Positions 6,682-14,378 are shown, numbered from the stretch's first letter. The stretch is DNA of 17,439 nt from Candidatus Binatota bacterium (GCA_011523315.1 WTHE01000209.1:1-17439), one strand, 5' to 3'. Translations and numbers: made by a program. The notes: generated by a model not told the origin, from the letters alone.

Positions 6682-7167
6682 TCAGGGGGCGACGGATTCC
6701 AGCAGCACCACCGCCTCGGCCAGCATGCCTTCCCCCCGCCCGATATAGCCCAGCTTTTCGCCTGTCGTGGCCTTGATGTTGACCGCTGCCGGCTCGGCGT
6801 CGAGGGCTGCGGCCAGCTGCTCGCGCATCGCCTGTCGATACGGTGCCAGCTTGGGCTGCTGGGCAAAGACCGTAATATCGGCATTACCCAGGCGAAAGCC
6901 GCGCTGCTTGACCAGGGCCATGACGACGCGCAGCAGCCCGAGGCTTGACGCCCCCCGATACTGTGGGTCGGAGTCGGGGAAGTGTTGGCCGATATCCCCC
7001 GCCCCAATCGCGCCCAGCAGGGCGTTGCTCAGCGCGTGACACACCACGTCGGCGTCCGAGTGGCCGGCCAGGCCCTTGTCCCACGGGATATGGACACCGC
7101 CCAGAATGAGTTTGCGGCCCGGCTCGAGGCGATGAATATCGGCGCCGTGACCCACGCGAAATCGCAC
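6682..7167 (-). CDS. ispF: 2-C-methyl-D-erythritol 2,4-cyclodiphosphate synthase
   Basis: Fifth enzyme of the MEP isoprenoid pathway. It converts CDP-methylerythritol 2-phosphate to the cyclic diphosphate with loss of CMP, as a zinc-dependent homotrimer in the cytoplasm. The 161 residues are the normal length. The start RVGHGADIHRL carries metal ligands D10 and H12, with H44 in GHSDADVVCH. The signature KATTGEKLGYIGRGEGM lies near the C terminus. FPDSDPQYRGASS matches the flexible loop of the family. The start is GTG, supported by TAGGAGG 7 bases upstream. It lies 10 bases downstream of htpG on the same strand and is probably co-transcribed. Its usual partner ispD is not in the window. Confidence 0.97.
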   Translation of the reverse strand: MRFRVGHGADIHRLEPGRKLILGGVHIPWDKGLAGHSDADVVCHALSNALLGAIGAGDIGQHFPDSDPQYRGASSLGLLRVVMALVKQRGFRLGNADITVFAQQPKLAPYRQAMREQLAAALDAEPAAVNIKATTGEKLGYIGRGEGMLAEAVVLLESVAP

Positions 7168-7173
7168 GCCACG

Positions 7174-7180
7174 CCTCCTA
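7174..7180 (-). promoter_or_regulatory. Shine-Dalgarno of ispF overlapping the htpG stop
   Basis: TAGGAGG on the minus strand. Its first three bases are the TAG stop of htpG (7178-7180), and the AGGAGG lies 6 to 7 bases before the ispF GTG. Ribosomes finishing htpG would therefore stop on the ispF initiation site, favouring coupled translation. Confidence 0.7.
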
Positions 7181-9130
7181 CAGGCTGCGGACCATCAAGT
7201 CTGCAACGCGCCGGTTAAAGGCCGCCGGGTCGGGCAGTTCCGAGCCCTCGGCCAACAGGCCATAGCCGAACAACAGCTGGGCATACTCGCCGAGTGCGGC
7301 ATCCTGGCTGTCGTGCTGATACCGCTCGTAGAGCTTGGTCAGAATCGGATGGCTGGGGTTTAACTCCATGATCCGCTTTTGTTTGGGCAGGTCGGTCTGG
7401 GTCTGGGCCAAGAGCCGTTCGAGCTGTGGGCTATGATCGTGCTCGGCGCCGACCAGGCACACCGGCGAGCTGGTCAGGCGGGTCGACAGCCGGACTTCCT
7501 TGACCTGCTCATCAAGCTCCTTGTGGAGGGCTTCGAGCAGTCCGGCATAGTCCTGAGCCTGCTCTTCGAGGGCTTTTTCAGCCTCTTGCCGCTCGCTTTC
7601 GCTGCCCAGCTGGACCGTGCCTTTGCCGACCGACTGCAAGGTTTTGCCCTCGAACTCGGTCACCGCCTGTACGACCAGCTCATCCACCGGATCGACCAGG
7701 TATAAGACCTCATACCCCTTGTCCTTGAACGCCTCGAGGTGGGGCGAGTTTTCAACGCTGCGACGCGACTCCCCGGTCAGATAGTAGATGGCGGTCTGCT
7801 CGGTCCGCATGCGCTCGACATAGTCCTTGAGGCTGGTCAGCTTTTCCGGGTCGTGCGAGGACGGGAAACGCAGCAGCGGCAGCAGGCGGTCCTTGTTCTC
7901 GGGGTCTGCACTCACGCCCTCTTTGAGCGTGCGGCCGAACTGCTCCCACACCGTGGTGAAGGCGCCGCTGTCCTTGTTGGCCAGGTCGGTCAGGGCGTCC
8001 AGCACCCGTTTGCTCAGCCACTGGCGGATCTGGCTGATATGGCGGTCCTGCTGAAGCCGCTGGCGCGAGATATTGAGCGGCAGGTCGGCCGAGTCAACCA
8101 CGCCTCTGAGGAAGCGCAGATAGCGCGGCAGCAGGTCCTCGCAGCGCTCCATGATCATTACCCGTTGGGCGTACAGTTGCAGGCCGAACGGGGCGGTGTG
8201 GTAGTACAGATCGAACGGCGCCTGGGACGGCACGAAGACCAGCGCCTGGAATTCAAAACGCCCCTCGGCGCGGAAGGTCAGGGTCTTCAGCGGCGGGTTC
8301 CAGTCGTGGGCGACATGGGTGTAGAACTGGCCGTACTCTTCCTCGCTCACCTCTGACTGCGGCCGCGTCCAGATCGGCTTCATGGAATTGAGGGTCGTAT
8401 CCTCAACAACCACGCGGCTGGAGCCGTCCTCTTTGGGCGTGCCGTCCGCGTCGCGTTCCGGCTCGTGACGCTCCTGCTGCATTCTGATCGGGTAGGACAC
8501 AAAGTCCGAGTGGCGTTTGACGATGCTGCTGAGCGTCCACTGCTGGGTGAAGTCTGCGAGGCCGTTTTCCGGGTCGGCGGGCTTGAGGTCGAGGCTGATC
8601 GAGGTGCCGTGCTGGGCGCGCTGGGCCGGGCTGAGGCGATATTCCCCGTCACCGCTCGATTCCCAGGCGGTGGCGCCGTCCTGGCCGGTCCGGCGGGTGA
8701 CGAGGCGCACCCGGTCGGCGACCATAAAGGCCGAATAAAACCCCACCCCGAAGCGCCCGATCAGCTCGGCCAGCGCCTGCTCGGATTGCCCCTCGGCCCT
8801 GGCCTGATCGAGCAGGCTGCGGGTGCCGGACTGGGCGATTGTGCCGATGTTGGCGATGAGTTCCTCACGGCTCATGCCGATGCCGTTGTCGTGGAGGGTC
8901 AGGCGGCGTGCGTCGCTATCGACCTCGATCCGGATTTCGGGCGTGTGGTTTTCGGCCATCAACTCCGGCTGGGTCAGGGCTTCGAAACGCAGGCGGTCGA
9001 TCGCGTCCGAGGCGTTTGAGATGAGTTCGCGCAGAAAGATTTCCTTATCGGTGTACAGGGAATGGATCATGAGCTTGAGGAGCTGGGTGGTTTCCGCCTC
9101 AAAGCGGTGGGTTTCGGCCTGAGCTTCCAC
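7178..9130 (-). CDS. htpG: Hsp90 family chaperone HtpG
   Basis: ATP-dependent cytosolic chaperone that remodels client proteins with the DnaK system. The 650 residues are slightly longer than E. coli HtpG. The N-terminal GHKL ATPase domain is complete: FLRELISNASDAIDRLR with E35, N39 and D42, DNGIGM with D81, and the lid region ending GRFGVGFYSAFMVAD (125-139). The middle domain contains NPPLKTLTF, then VMIMERCEDLLPRYLRFLRG and SADLPLNISRQ. The last includes the Arg that senses gamma-phosphate in the family. The C-terminal dimerisation region includes TSSPVCLV and MELNPSHPIL. The GTG start has AAAGGAGG 8 bases upstream (9139-9146), so it is well supported. A charged segment around residues 216-230 is a little longer than usual. 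No CIRCE element was seen. Confidence 0.98.
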   Translation of the reverse strand: MEAQAETHRFEAETTQLLKLMIHSLYTDKEIFLRELISNASDAIDRLRFEALTQPELMAENHTPEIRIEVDSDARRLTLHDNGIGMSREELIANIGTIAQSGTRSLLDQARAEGQSEQALAELIGRFGVGFYSAFMVADRVRLVTRRTGQDGATAWESSGDGEYRLSPAQRAQHGTSISLDLKPADPENGLADFTQQWTLSSIVKRHSDFVSYPIRMQQERHEPERDADGTPKEDGSSRVVVEDTTLNSMKPIWTRPQSEVSEEEYGQFYTHVAHDWNPPLKTLTFRAEGRFEFQALVFVPSQAPFDLYYHTAPFGLQLYAQRVMIMERCEDLLPRYLRFLRGVVDSADLPLNISRQRLQQDRHISQIRQWLSKRVLDALTDLANKDSGAFTTVWEQFGRTLKEGVSADPENKDRLLPLLRFPSSHDPEKLTSLKDYVERMRTEQTAIYYLTGESRRSVENSPHLEAFKDKGYEVLYLVDPVDELVVQAVTEFEGKTLQSVGKGTVQLGSESERQEAEKALEEQAQDYAGLLEALHKELDEQVKEVRLSTRLTSSPVCLVGAEHDHSPQLERLLAQTQTDLPKQKRIMELNPSHPILTKLYERYQHDSQDAALGEYAQLLFGYGLLAEGSELPDPAAFNRRVADLMVRSL

Positions 9131-9168
9131 GGTGTCTGCCTCCTTTGCGCTGCCGGACTGTTCCTGCT

Positions 9169-9196
9169 TGAATAATCATTCCTGGGCTCACGTCAA
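9169..9196 (-). promoter_or_regulatory. Promoter candidate for htpG-ispF
   Basis: On the minus strand: -35 TTGACG (9191-9196, 5 of 6), a 16-base spacer, and -10 TATTCA (9169-9174, 3 of 6). It would give a 5' leader of about 30 bases containing the strong AAAGGAGG. The -10 is weak, and a stress sigma factor could be used instead. No clear sigma32 site with both boxes was found. Confidence 0.35.
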
Positions 9197-9223
9197 TCGC
9201 GCGCTTTCTTCCCGGGGCCACTT

Positions 9224-9238
9224 CCTGCTATGAGCAGG
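9224..9238. other. Small palindrome in the htpG / 9289 divergent region
   Basis: CCTGCT-ATG-AGCAGG is a perfect 6-bp inverted repeat with a 3-base centre, about midway between the two divergent genes. Its position would suit a shared operator, but a chance palindrome is equally possible. Nearby, AGTGAGCA occurs twice within 25 bases (about 9251-9274). Confidence 0.25.
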
Positions 9239-9288
9239 GCATGTTGCAAGAAAAGTGAGCAGAAGAGTGAGCAAAAAAGGGGGAGCCC

Positions 9289-10296
9289 ATGCACACAGCG
9301 ATCTGGAGCCTGGTAGGTATGGCCGGTCTGGTCTTGGCGGTCGCCGGCGGTGGACTGGCCAGCGCTGCGGAACAGACCACAGAGTACGATATCACCGAAC
9401 CCGCGATGGGTTGTGAGGAGGCGCACCGGATCACCCGTCGGGCGCTCGAACGCCTGTACTACAAGGTGGCCGACGGCCCCCCGGCGACCGACACGGGAAG
9501 CACGATCAGCGCCCAGCGGATGGGTTTCTGGGGAGAGCCGGAGCCGGTATCGGTCGCCATCTCGTGCACGGCCGACGGAGTCCAGCTTGCTCCTCGGGCC
9601 GCTATTCCGCCGTGTGAGCAGGCCAACCGGATCATGCGCAAAGCCGTTGAAAAGGCCGGCTATGCGGTGACGACCTATCAGCCCGCAGCCCTGGGCGGGC
9701 GGGGTCGGATTCGGGGCGAGAAGCCCGAGCAGGAGCCGCTGGACCTGGCCATCACCTGCGAGGTGGAGCGCAACCGGGTTATCATCGATACCAGTTCCGA
9801 GAGCCCGCTGATGGCCGCCGATGCTGGCTTCTATGACGCCTTTTCGGACTTCCAGCGCGGCTTTTACGCCATGTTCCGGGCGGTGGTGGACGAGTTTGCC
9901 TACCGCCAGTCTACCTACCATCAAACCCAGGTCGCCAACATGGATCAGGTCCAGATCGGCATCGTGCCCATGATCCCGGCAGATATTACACGCCAGTTTG
10001 GCGACAGTCTGACCGATCTTCTTCCTGTCCGCATTACGCTTTTCAACTCAACCACCAACGCCTATGTTCTGGAAACCGACAACATCGTGCTGCTGGCCGA
10101 TTCGGGGCGGCGGGTCAAGCCGGCCGCCCCGTCTGAGCACGCCCTGCCCCAGCCGCCTCTGGCCAACCAGACGCTGCCGCCCGGCGGCTATGTCGAGGGC
10201 TATCTGTTCTATCCGTCCGGGGTGTATACCGGCGCGCGCGGCTTTCTGACCGAGCAGCAACGCCAGGAGCGCGAGGGATTCAGCGTGCAGTTCTGA
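9289..10296 (+). CDS. Exported protein of unknown function with duplicated two-cysteine module
   Basis: Not recognised as a named family. The 335 residues begin with a clear signal peptide: a hydrophobic core at 6-24 and an Ala-rich cleavage site at LASAA (23-27). It should therefore enter the periplasm or be secreted. The mature part has exactly four cysteines, in two similar units at about 42-103 and 109-168. Each begins C-E-x-A-x-R-I-x-R-x-A-[LV]-E and ends about 50 residues later in [VL]-A-I-[ST]-C (C42/C93 and C109/C157). The C-terminal third (about 220-335) is beta-rich, with VRITLFNSTTNAYVLE and a final LPPGGYVEGYLFYPSG stretch. This recalls immunoglobulin-like extracellular domains. 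The ATG has AGGGGGAG 4 bases upstream. The gene stands alone, divergent from htpG and 92 bases before thrS. Export is confident, but function is unknown. Confidence 0.88.
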   Translation: MHTAIWSLVGMAGLVLAVAGGGLASAAEQTTEYDITEPAMGCEEAHRITRRALERLYYKVADGPPATDTGSTISAQRMGFWGEPEPVSVAISCTADGVQLAPRAAIPPCEQANRIMRKAVEKAGYAVTTYQPAALGGRGRIRGEKPEQEPLDLAITCEVERNRVIIDTSSESPLMAADAGFYDAFSDFQRGFYAMFRAVVDEFAYRQSTYHQTQVANMDQVQIGIVPMIPADITRQFGDSLTDLLPVRITLFNSTTNAYVLETDNIVLLADSGRRVKPAAPSEHALPQPPLANQTLPPGGYVEGYLFYPSGVYTGARGFLTEQQRQEREGFSVQF

Positions 10297-10305
10297 GGCG
10301 CTGTC

Positions 10306-10334
10306 TTGATCGTCGGCTTTTTTTCCCATACGCT
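10306..10334 (+). promoter_or_regulatory. Promoter candidate for thrS
   Basis: -35 TTGATC (10306-10311, 4 of 6), a 17-base spacer containing a T7 run, and -10 TACGCT (10329-10334, 3 of 6). This would give a leader of about 48 bases. The T-run is not preceded by a convincing hairpin, so it is not called a terminator of the upstream gene. Confidence 0.3.
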
Positions 10335-10388
10335 GACGAACTGACCAAGCGCCTTCCACACACTCTAGCTCAGCACCAACACACGCCC

Positions 10389-12194
10389 ATGAACGAAGCA
10401 AAAAACGACATCCCTGAGAGTCCGCCCAGCCTCCAAACCGAGTCGCACGAACTCCAGCGCAAAGATTTCGCCAGCGACCAGGACTATGGGCTGCACTGCC
10501 TGCGCCACTCCTGCGCCCATGTGCTGGCTCAGGCCGTGTTGGAGCTGTTTCCGTCCAGCCGGCTGGGAGTCGGGCCGGCCGTTGAAAACGGTTTCTACTA
10601 CGATATTGAAACGCCCCAGCCCTTGTCCGACGAGGATCTGGCCCAGATCGAAGAGCGGATGCGGGAGAACATTGCGGCCGACCATGCCTTTGTGCACGAG
10701 AACTGGTCGCGCCAGGAGGCCGAGGACTATTTCGGCCAGCGCGGCCAGACCTTTAAGCTGGAGATCATGCGTGACCTGGGGCTGGAGGACTGCTCGATCT
10801 ATAAACAGGGCGATTTTGTTGACCTGTGCCGCGGTCCCCACGTCCAACACACCGGACAGCTGCCCCACTTCAAGCTGCTCAAGATTTCCGGCGCCTACTG
10901 GCGTGGGGACGCCCACAACGCGCAGATGCAGCGCATCTACGGCACCGTGTGGCAGACTGCGGAAGAGCTGCAAGGACACCTTGAGCGGCTGGAGGAGGCC
11001 GAGAAACGCGACCACCGGAAAATCGGTCAAGACATGGAGCTGTTCGCCCTGTTTCCCTTCAGTCCGGGCTCTCCGGTGCTGCTGCCGAACGGCCTGACCG
11101 TCTACAAGCTCTTGCAGGACCGTATGGGCCGGCTGCTCAAGGCCGAGGGCTATCAAGAGGTGCGGGGACCGGTGCTGTGTCACCAGAGCCTGTGGGAGAC
11201 CTCGGGCCACTGGGAAAAATTCAAAGACGATATGTTCTTGATAGAGCAGGAGGGCGGCGCGTATGGGCTGAAGCCGATGAACTGCCCGGTCCACATGAGC
11301 ATCTTCAAGATGAAGACCAAAAGCTACCGCGACCTGCCGTTCCGCATCCACGACGAGAGCACCCTGCACCGCAACGAGCTGTCCGGCACCCTGGCCGGCC
11401 TGGCCCGGCTGCGCATGTTCCATCAGGACGATACGCATATTTTTGTCGCCAAGGAGCAGGTTCCGGCCGAGATCGAACGGCTACTCGACATGGTGGACCG
11501 GATCTATTCCGCCTTCGACCTGGAGTATTCGTGCAAATTCTCAACCCGGCCCGACAACTTCATGGGCGAGCAGAGCCTGTGGGATATGGCCGAAACCACC
11601 CTCCAGACCCTGCTCGAAGACAAGAAGATCCCCTACCAGATCGACCGGGGCGGAGGAGCCTTTTACGGGCCGAAGATCGATATCGATGTCAAAGACACCC
11701 TGGGCCGGGCCTGGCAGCTGGCCACCACCCAGGTCGATTTTCAGATGCCGCAACGCTTTGAGCTGAAATACGCCGCTGCCGACGGCTCGCTGCAAACGCC
11801 GGTCGTCATCCACTCCGCCATCTATGGCGCGATTGAGCGGTTCATGGCCCTGCTGATCGAAAACTGTGCCGGCCAGTTCCCGGTCTGGCTGGCCCCCGAA
11901 CAGACCAGGGTCTTGCCGGTCAGTGACCGCTTCCAGGACTACGGCGAGGCAGTGTGTCGGCGCCTGGTCGATCACGGCTCGCGGGCGACCCTGGATACCA
12001 GTTACGAGACTCTGTCGGCCAAGATTCACAAGGCCCACCCCTACCGTATCCCGTATCTGCTGATCGTCGGCGGCAAAGAGGTCGCCAACCAGACCGTGTC
12101 GGTGCGCACCAGAGGCTCGCGCAAGAACGAGGTGGTCGGCGTGGAGCAGTTCATCGCCCGACTGCAAGAAGAAGACCGCCGCGGCTTTGACTAG
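10389..12194 (+). CDS. thrS: Threonyl-tRNA synthetase lacking the TGS domain
   Basis: Class II synthetase charging tRNA-Thr, with its own editing site for mischarged serine. The 601 residues compare with about 640 in E. coli. The editing-domain motif RHSCAH falls at 39-44 (H40, H44) where E. coli has H73 and H77, so the N-terminal TGS domain is absent. Editing residues C147 and H151 (CRGPH) remain. In the catalytic core zinc ligands C299 (KPMNCP), H350 (QDDTH) and H475 are present, as are motif 2 R342 and motif 3 R484 (ERF). Oddities are HRNELSGTLAGLARLRMFHQ, where most bacteria have HRNEPSG...RVRGFTQ, and IHSA in place of the usual IHRA. The anticodon-binding domain ends the protein. No Shine-Dalgarno precedes the ATG. 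The next gene starts 2 bases after the stop. A second, full-length thrS elsewhere in the genome is possible. Confidence 0.96.
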   Translation: MNEAKNDIPESPPSLQTESHELQRKDFASDQDYGLHCLRHSCAHVLAQAVLELFPSSRLGVGPAVENGFYYDIETPQPLSDEDLAQIEERMRENIAADHAFVHENWSRQEAEDYFGQRGQTFKLEIMRDLGLEDCSIYKQGDFVDLCRGPHVQHTGQLPHFKLLKISGAYWRGDAHNAQMQRIYGTVWQTAEELQGHLERLEEAEKRDHRKIGQDMELFALFPFSPGSPVLLPNGLTVYKLLQDRMGRLLKAEGYQEVRGPVLCHQSLWETSGHWEKFKDDMFLIEQEGGAYGLKPMNCPVHMSIFKMKTKSYRDLPFRIHDESTLHRNELSGTLAGLARLRMFHQDDTHIFVAKEQVPAEIERLLDMVDRIYSAFDLEYSCKFSTRPDNFMGEQSLWDMAETTLQTLLEDKKIPYQIDRGGGAFYGPKIDIDVKDTLGRAWQLATTQVDFQMPQRFELKYAAADGSLQTPVVIHSAIYGAIERFMALLIENCAGQFPVWLAPEQTRVLPVSDRFQDYGEAVCRRLVDHGSRATLDTSYETLSAKIHKAHPYRIPYLLIVGGKEVANQTVSVRTRGSRKNEVVGVEQFIARLQEEDRRGFD

Positions 12195-12196
12195 AC

Positions 12197-13126
12197 GTGT
12201 CCGTCGTGCAGCCCCTCCACAAACCGCCCCGGCTGCGGCCCGGTGATTGCATCGGCGTCATCTCGCCGGCCGCCGGGGTGGATGCCGAACGGCTGCGCCG
12301 TGGCTGCCAGACTTTAGAGGAACTGGGCTTTGTCGTCCGGCTCGGCGAGCATGTCCTGGCCCGCCACCGCTTTTTGGCCGGCACCGATGCGCAGCGCGCC
12401 CACGAGCTGTCCACCATGTTCCATGACCCCACGGTACAAGCGATCTTCTGCTCCCGGGCCGGCTATGGAAGCGGGCGTCTGCTGCCCCGGCTTGATTTTC
12501 GGGTGCTGGCCCAGCGGCCGAAGATTTTTCTCGGCTATAGCGATGTGACGCTGCTGCTGAACGCCCTTGTGCAACAGGCAGGGCTGGTGTGCTTTCACGG
12601 TCCCCTGGTGGCCGGCGAGTTTGCCGACGGCCTGTCGGCCGGCTCCCGCTCCCACCTGCTGGGCCTGCTCAGTCACGGAACCGGTCAGGCGCGTCTGGCC
12701 TTCCCCACGGCGATCCGGCCGGGGGTGGCCGAAGGGCGCCTGCTGGGCGGCTGTTTATCCGTCCTGACCGCCAGCCTGGGCACGCCGTTTGCGGTCGAGA
12801 CACGGGGCTGCGTGCTGTTTCTTGAGGATGTCGGCGAGCGACCGTACCGGGTGGACCGGATGCTGACCCAGCTCAAACAGGCCGGCAAGCTCGACGGGCT
12901 GGTGGGGGTGATCTTCGGCGAGATGAGCCGTTGCTGGGAAGAGCCGGGCGAGCTGGGCCCGCTGCTGGCCGTTGTTGCAGATATTTTTGCCGACTCCGCC
13001 TATCCGGTCGGTTTTGGCCTGCCGGCCGGACACGGGGGGGAGAATTTTGCTCTGCCGCTCGGAACGCGGGTGTGTCTCGATACGGAGCGGCGGGAGTTGC
13101 AGTTTCTGGAGCCGGCCGTGGTCTGA
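12197..13126 (+). CDS. ldcA: Muropeptide LD-carboxypeptidase (peptidase family S66, LdcA-like)
   Basis: Cytoplasmic serine peptidase that removes the terminal D-Ala from tetrapeptides recovered from peptidoglycan, yielding the tripeptide used by Mpl. The 309 residues are the normal length, with no signal peptide. The S66 triad is visible: S115 in LGYSDVT, E210 in LFLEDVGERPYRVDR and H279 in GHGGEN. The N-terminal LRPGDCIGVISPAAG and the CSRAGYGSGRLLPRLD block also match. The start is a GTG 2 bases after the thrS stop, so translation is probably coupled to thrS, although no good Shine-Dalgarno is seen. Some S66 members instead cleave other substrates such as microcin C7. The nearby mpl favours murein recycling here. 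Confidence 0.93.
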   Translation: MSVVQPLHKPPRLRPGDCIGVISPAAGVDAERLRRGCQTLEELGFVVRLGEHVLARHRFLAGTDAQRAHELSTMFHDPTVQAIFCSRAGYGSGRLLPRLDFRVLAQRPKIFLGYSDVTLLLNALVQQAGLVCFHGPLVAGEFADGLSAGSRSHLLGLLSHGTGQARLAFPTAIRPGVAEGRLLGGCLSVLTASLGTPFAVETRGCVLFLEDVGERPYRVDRMLTQLKQAGKLDGLVGVIFGEMSRCWEEPGELGPLLAVVADIFADSAYPVGFGLPAGHGGENFALPLGTRVCLDTERRELQFLEPAVV

Positions 13127-13175
13127 GAGACGGTGCCCGGCCGACACCGCCGCCTGAGCTGGAAGAACGAGAGGG

Positions 13176-13193
13176 CGAGCGGCCGGCCGCTCG
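13176..13193. other. 18-base perfect palindrome between ldcA and the serine hydrolase gene
   Basis: CGAGCGGCCGGCCGCTCG equals its own reverse complement. It sits in the 106-base gap after ldcA and ends 27 bases before the GAGGAGG ribosome-binding site of the next gene. As RNA it could form a hairpin with a minimal loop, and as DNA a dyad operator. GC-rich DNA makes such repeats commoner, so function is uncertain. Confidence 0.45.
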
Positions 13194-13232
13194 AGGCCAG
13201 ACCGAGGCCACGGGAGAGGTGAGGAGGCGAGG

Positions 13233-14378
13233 GTGGATTTCTCTTCGGTAGACAGACTGCTCACACGCGCAGTTCGACAAGCCGTCTTCCCCGGTGCCGC
13301 GCTCCTGGTGAGGCAAGCCGGCGAGGTCGTCTACCGTCGGGCCTGCGGGCTGCGGTGTCGTGAGCCGCAGCCGGCGCCGATGACGGCCGAGACCGTTTTC
13401 GATCTGGCCTCGCTCACCAAGCCGCTGGCCACAAGCTTGGCCGTCTTCCTTTTGATTGCCCAAGAGCGGCTGCGCTTGAACGACCCGGTCAGCCGCTTTG
13501 TGCCCGGTTTCCGGGGCGGGCAAAAAGACCGGGTGACGATCCGCCACCTGCTGAGCCACGCGTCCGGTCTGCCGGCCTGGCGCCCCTACTTCGAGGCGCT
13601 CAGTAGCTCGGAACACCGCGCTACTGAGAGACCCGTGCTGGGCACCCGCCTGGGCCGTGAATGGGTGTACGCCCAAATCCAGCGCGAACCGCTCGATGCT
13701 ATGCCCGGCGAGCGGGCCGTCTACAGTGATCTCGGCTTCATGCTGCTCGGCGCGCTCGTTGAACGGCTGAGCGGACACGCCCTCGACGACTACTGTCGGC
13801 AGCATATTTTCGCCCCCCTGGGTCTGCACGCCACGTCTTTTGTCAATCTCGACAAGCCCAGTCCCGGCTTTGCGTCATGCGCTGCCACCGAACGGTGTGC
13901 GTGGCGCGGACGGGTCGTGTGCGGGCAGGTCCACGACGAGAACGCCTACGCCATGGGTGGGGTGGCGGGCCATGCCGGGGTGTTTTCAAACCTGGACGAC
14001 GTGGACCGCTTGGTCGGCTGTCTGGTGGACTGCTACCACGGCCGGCAGGCTTTCCTGCCCGCCGGCCTGCTCCACGAGTGCTGGCAGCGTGACGCACGCG
14101 TAGCCGGCTCGAGCCGGGCGCTGGGTTGGGATACCCCCTCGGCCCAGGGCTCGAGCGCCGGCCGGCTGTTCTCCGCCCGCTCGGTCGGCCACCTCGGGTT
14201 TACCGGCACCTCGGTCTGGATCGACCTGGAGCGCCAGGTTCACGTCATTCTTCTCACCAACCGGGTACATCCCAGCCGTGACAATACTGCTATTCGTGCC
14301 TTCCGCCCACGCCTGCACGACGCCGTGCTGCGCGCCGTGCTGGGCAGAGATGAAGGCAGAGCGCTGAACGATGAATGA
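13233..14378 (+). CDS. Beta-lactamase-family (class C fold) serine hydrolase
   Basis: Member of the serine beta-lactamase/penicillin-binding-protein-like family (AmpC, esterase and DD-peptidase relatives). The 381 residues show S60-L-T-K63 as the SxxK nucleophile motif in FDLASLTKP, Y164-S-D166 as the second motif, and G319-H-L-G in place of the KTG box. The block VHDENAYAMGGVAGHAGVFS (233-252) is typical of one subgroup often annotated simply as serine hydrolase. No signal peptide is seen, so it is probably cytoplasmic, unlike true beta-lactamases. The GTG start has GAGGAGG 5 bases upstream (13221-13227). mpl overlaps its end by 8 bases, which implies translational coupling. The substrate is unknown. 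The ldcA-mpl context suggests a muropeptide or related D-amino-acid amide or ester. Confidence 0.92.
   Translation: MDFSSVDRLLTRAVRQAVFPGAALLVRQAGEVVYRRACGLRCREPQPAPMTAETVFDLASLTKPLATSLAVFLLIAQERLRLNDPVSRFVPGFRGGQKDRVTIRHLLSHASGLPAWRPYFEALSSSEHRATERPVLGTRLGREWVYAQIQREPLDAMPGERAVYSDLGFMLLGALVERLSGHALDDYCRQHIFAPLGLHATSFVNLDKPSPGFASCAATERCAWRGRVVCGQVHDENAYAMGGVAGHAGVFSNLDDVDRLVGCLVDCYHGRQAFLPAGLLHECWQRDARVAGSSRALGWDTPSAQGSSAGRLFSARSVGHLGFTGTSVWIDLERQVHVILLTNRVHPSRDNTAIRAFRPRLHDAVLRAVLGRDEGRALNDE

Noticed and set aside
9161..9205. Possible sigma32 heat-shock promoter (CTTGAA at 9168-9173)
   Set aside because: The CTTGAA faces the exported-protein gene, not htpG, and no CCCCAT-like -10 lies at the right distance. 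No CIRCE repeat is present either.
9193..9924. 243-residue minus-strand frame overlapping the exported-protein gene
   Set aside because: The plus-strand gene has a signal peptide, Shine-Dalgarno and internal homology. The minus-strand frame has none of these.
10312..10327. T-run after gene 9289-10296 as an intrinsic terminator
   Set aside because: No stable hairpin precedes the Ts. The only inverted repeat nearby (AGGCGCT/AGCGCCT) has a loop of about 45 bases that includes the T-run.
10365..11438. 357-residue open frame antisense to thrS
   Set aside because: Fully covered by a strongly conserved synthetase on the plus strand. No family signature, a shadow frame.
12873..13829. 318-residue antisense frame spanning the ldcA/hydrolase gap
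   Set aside because: It covers the gap but consists mainly of the complements of two real genes. No motif or ribosome-binding site supports it.
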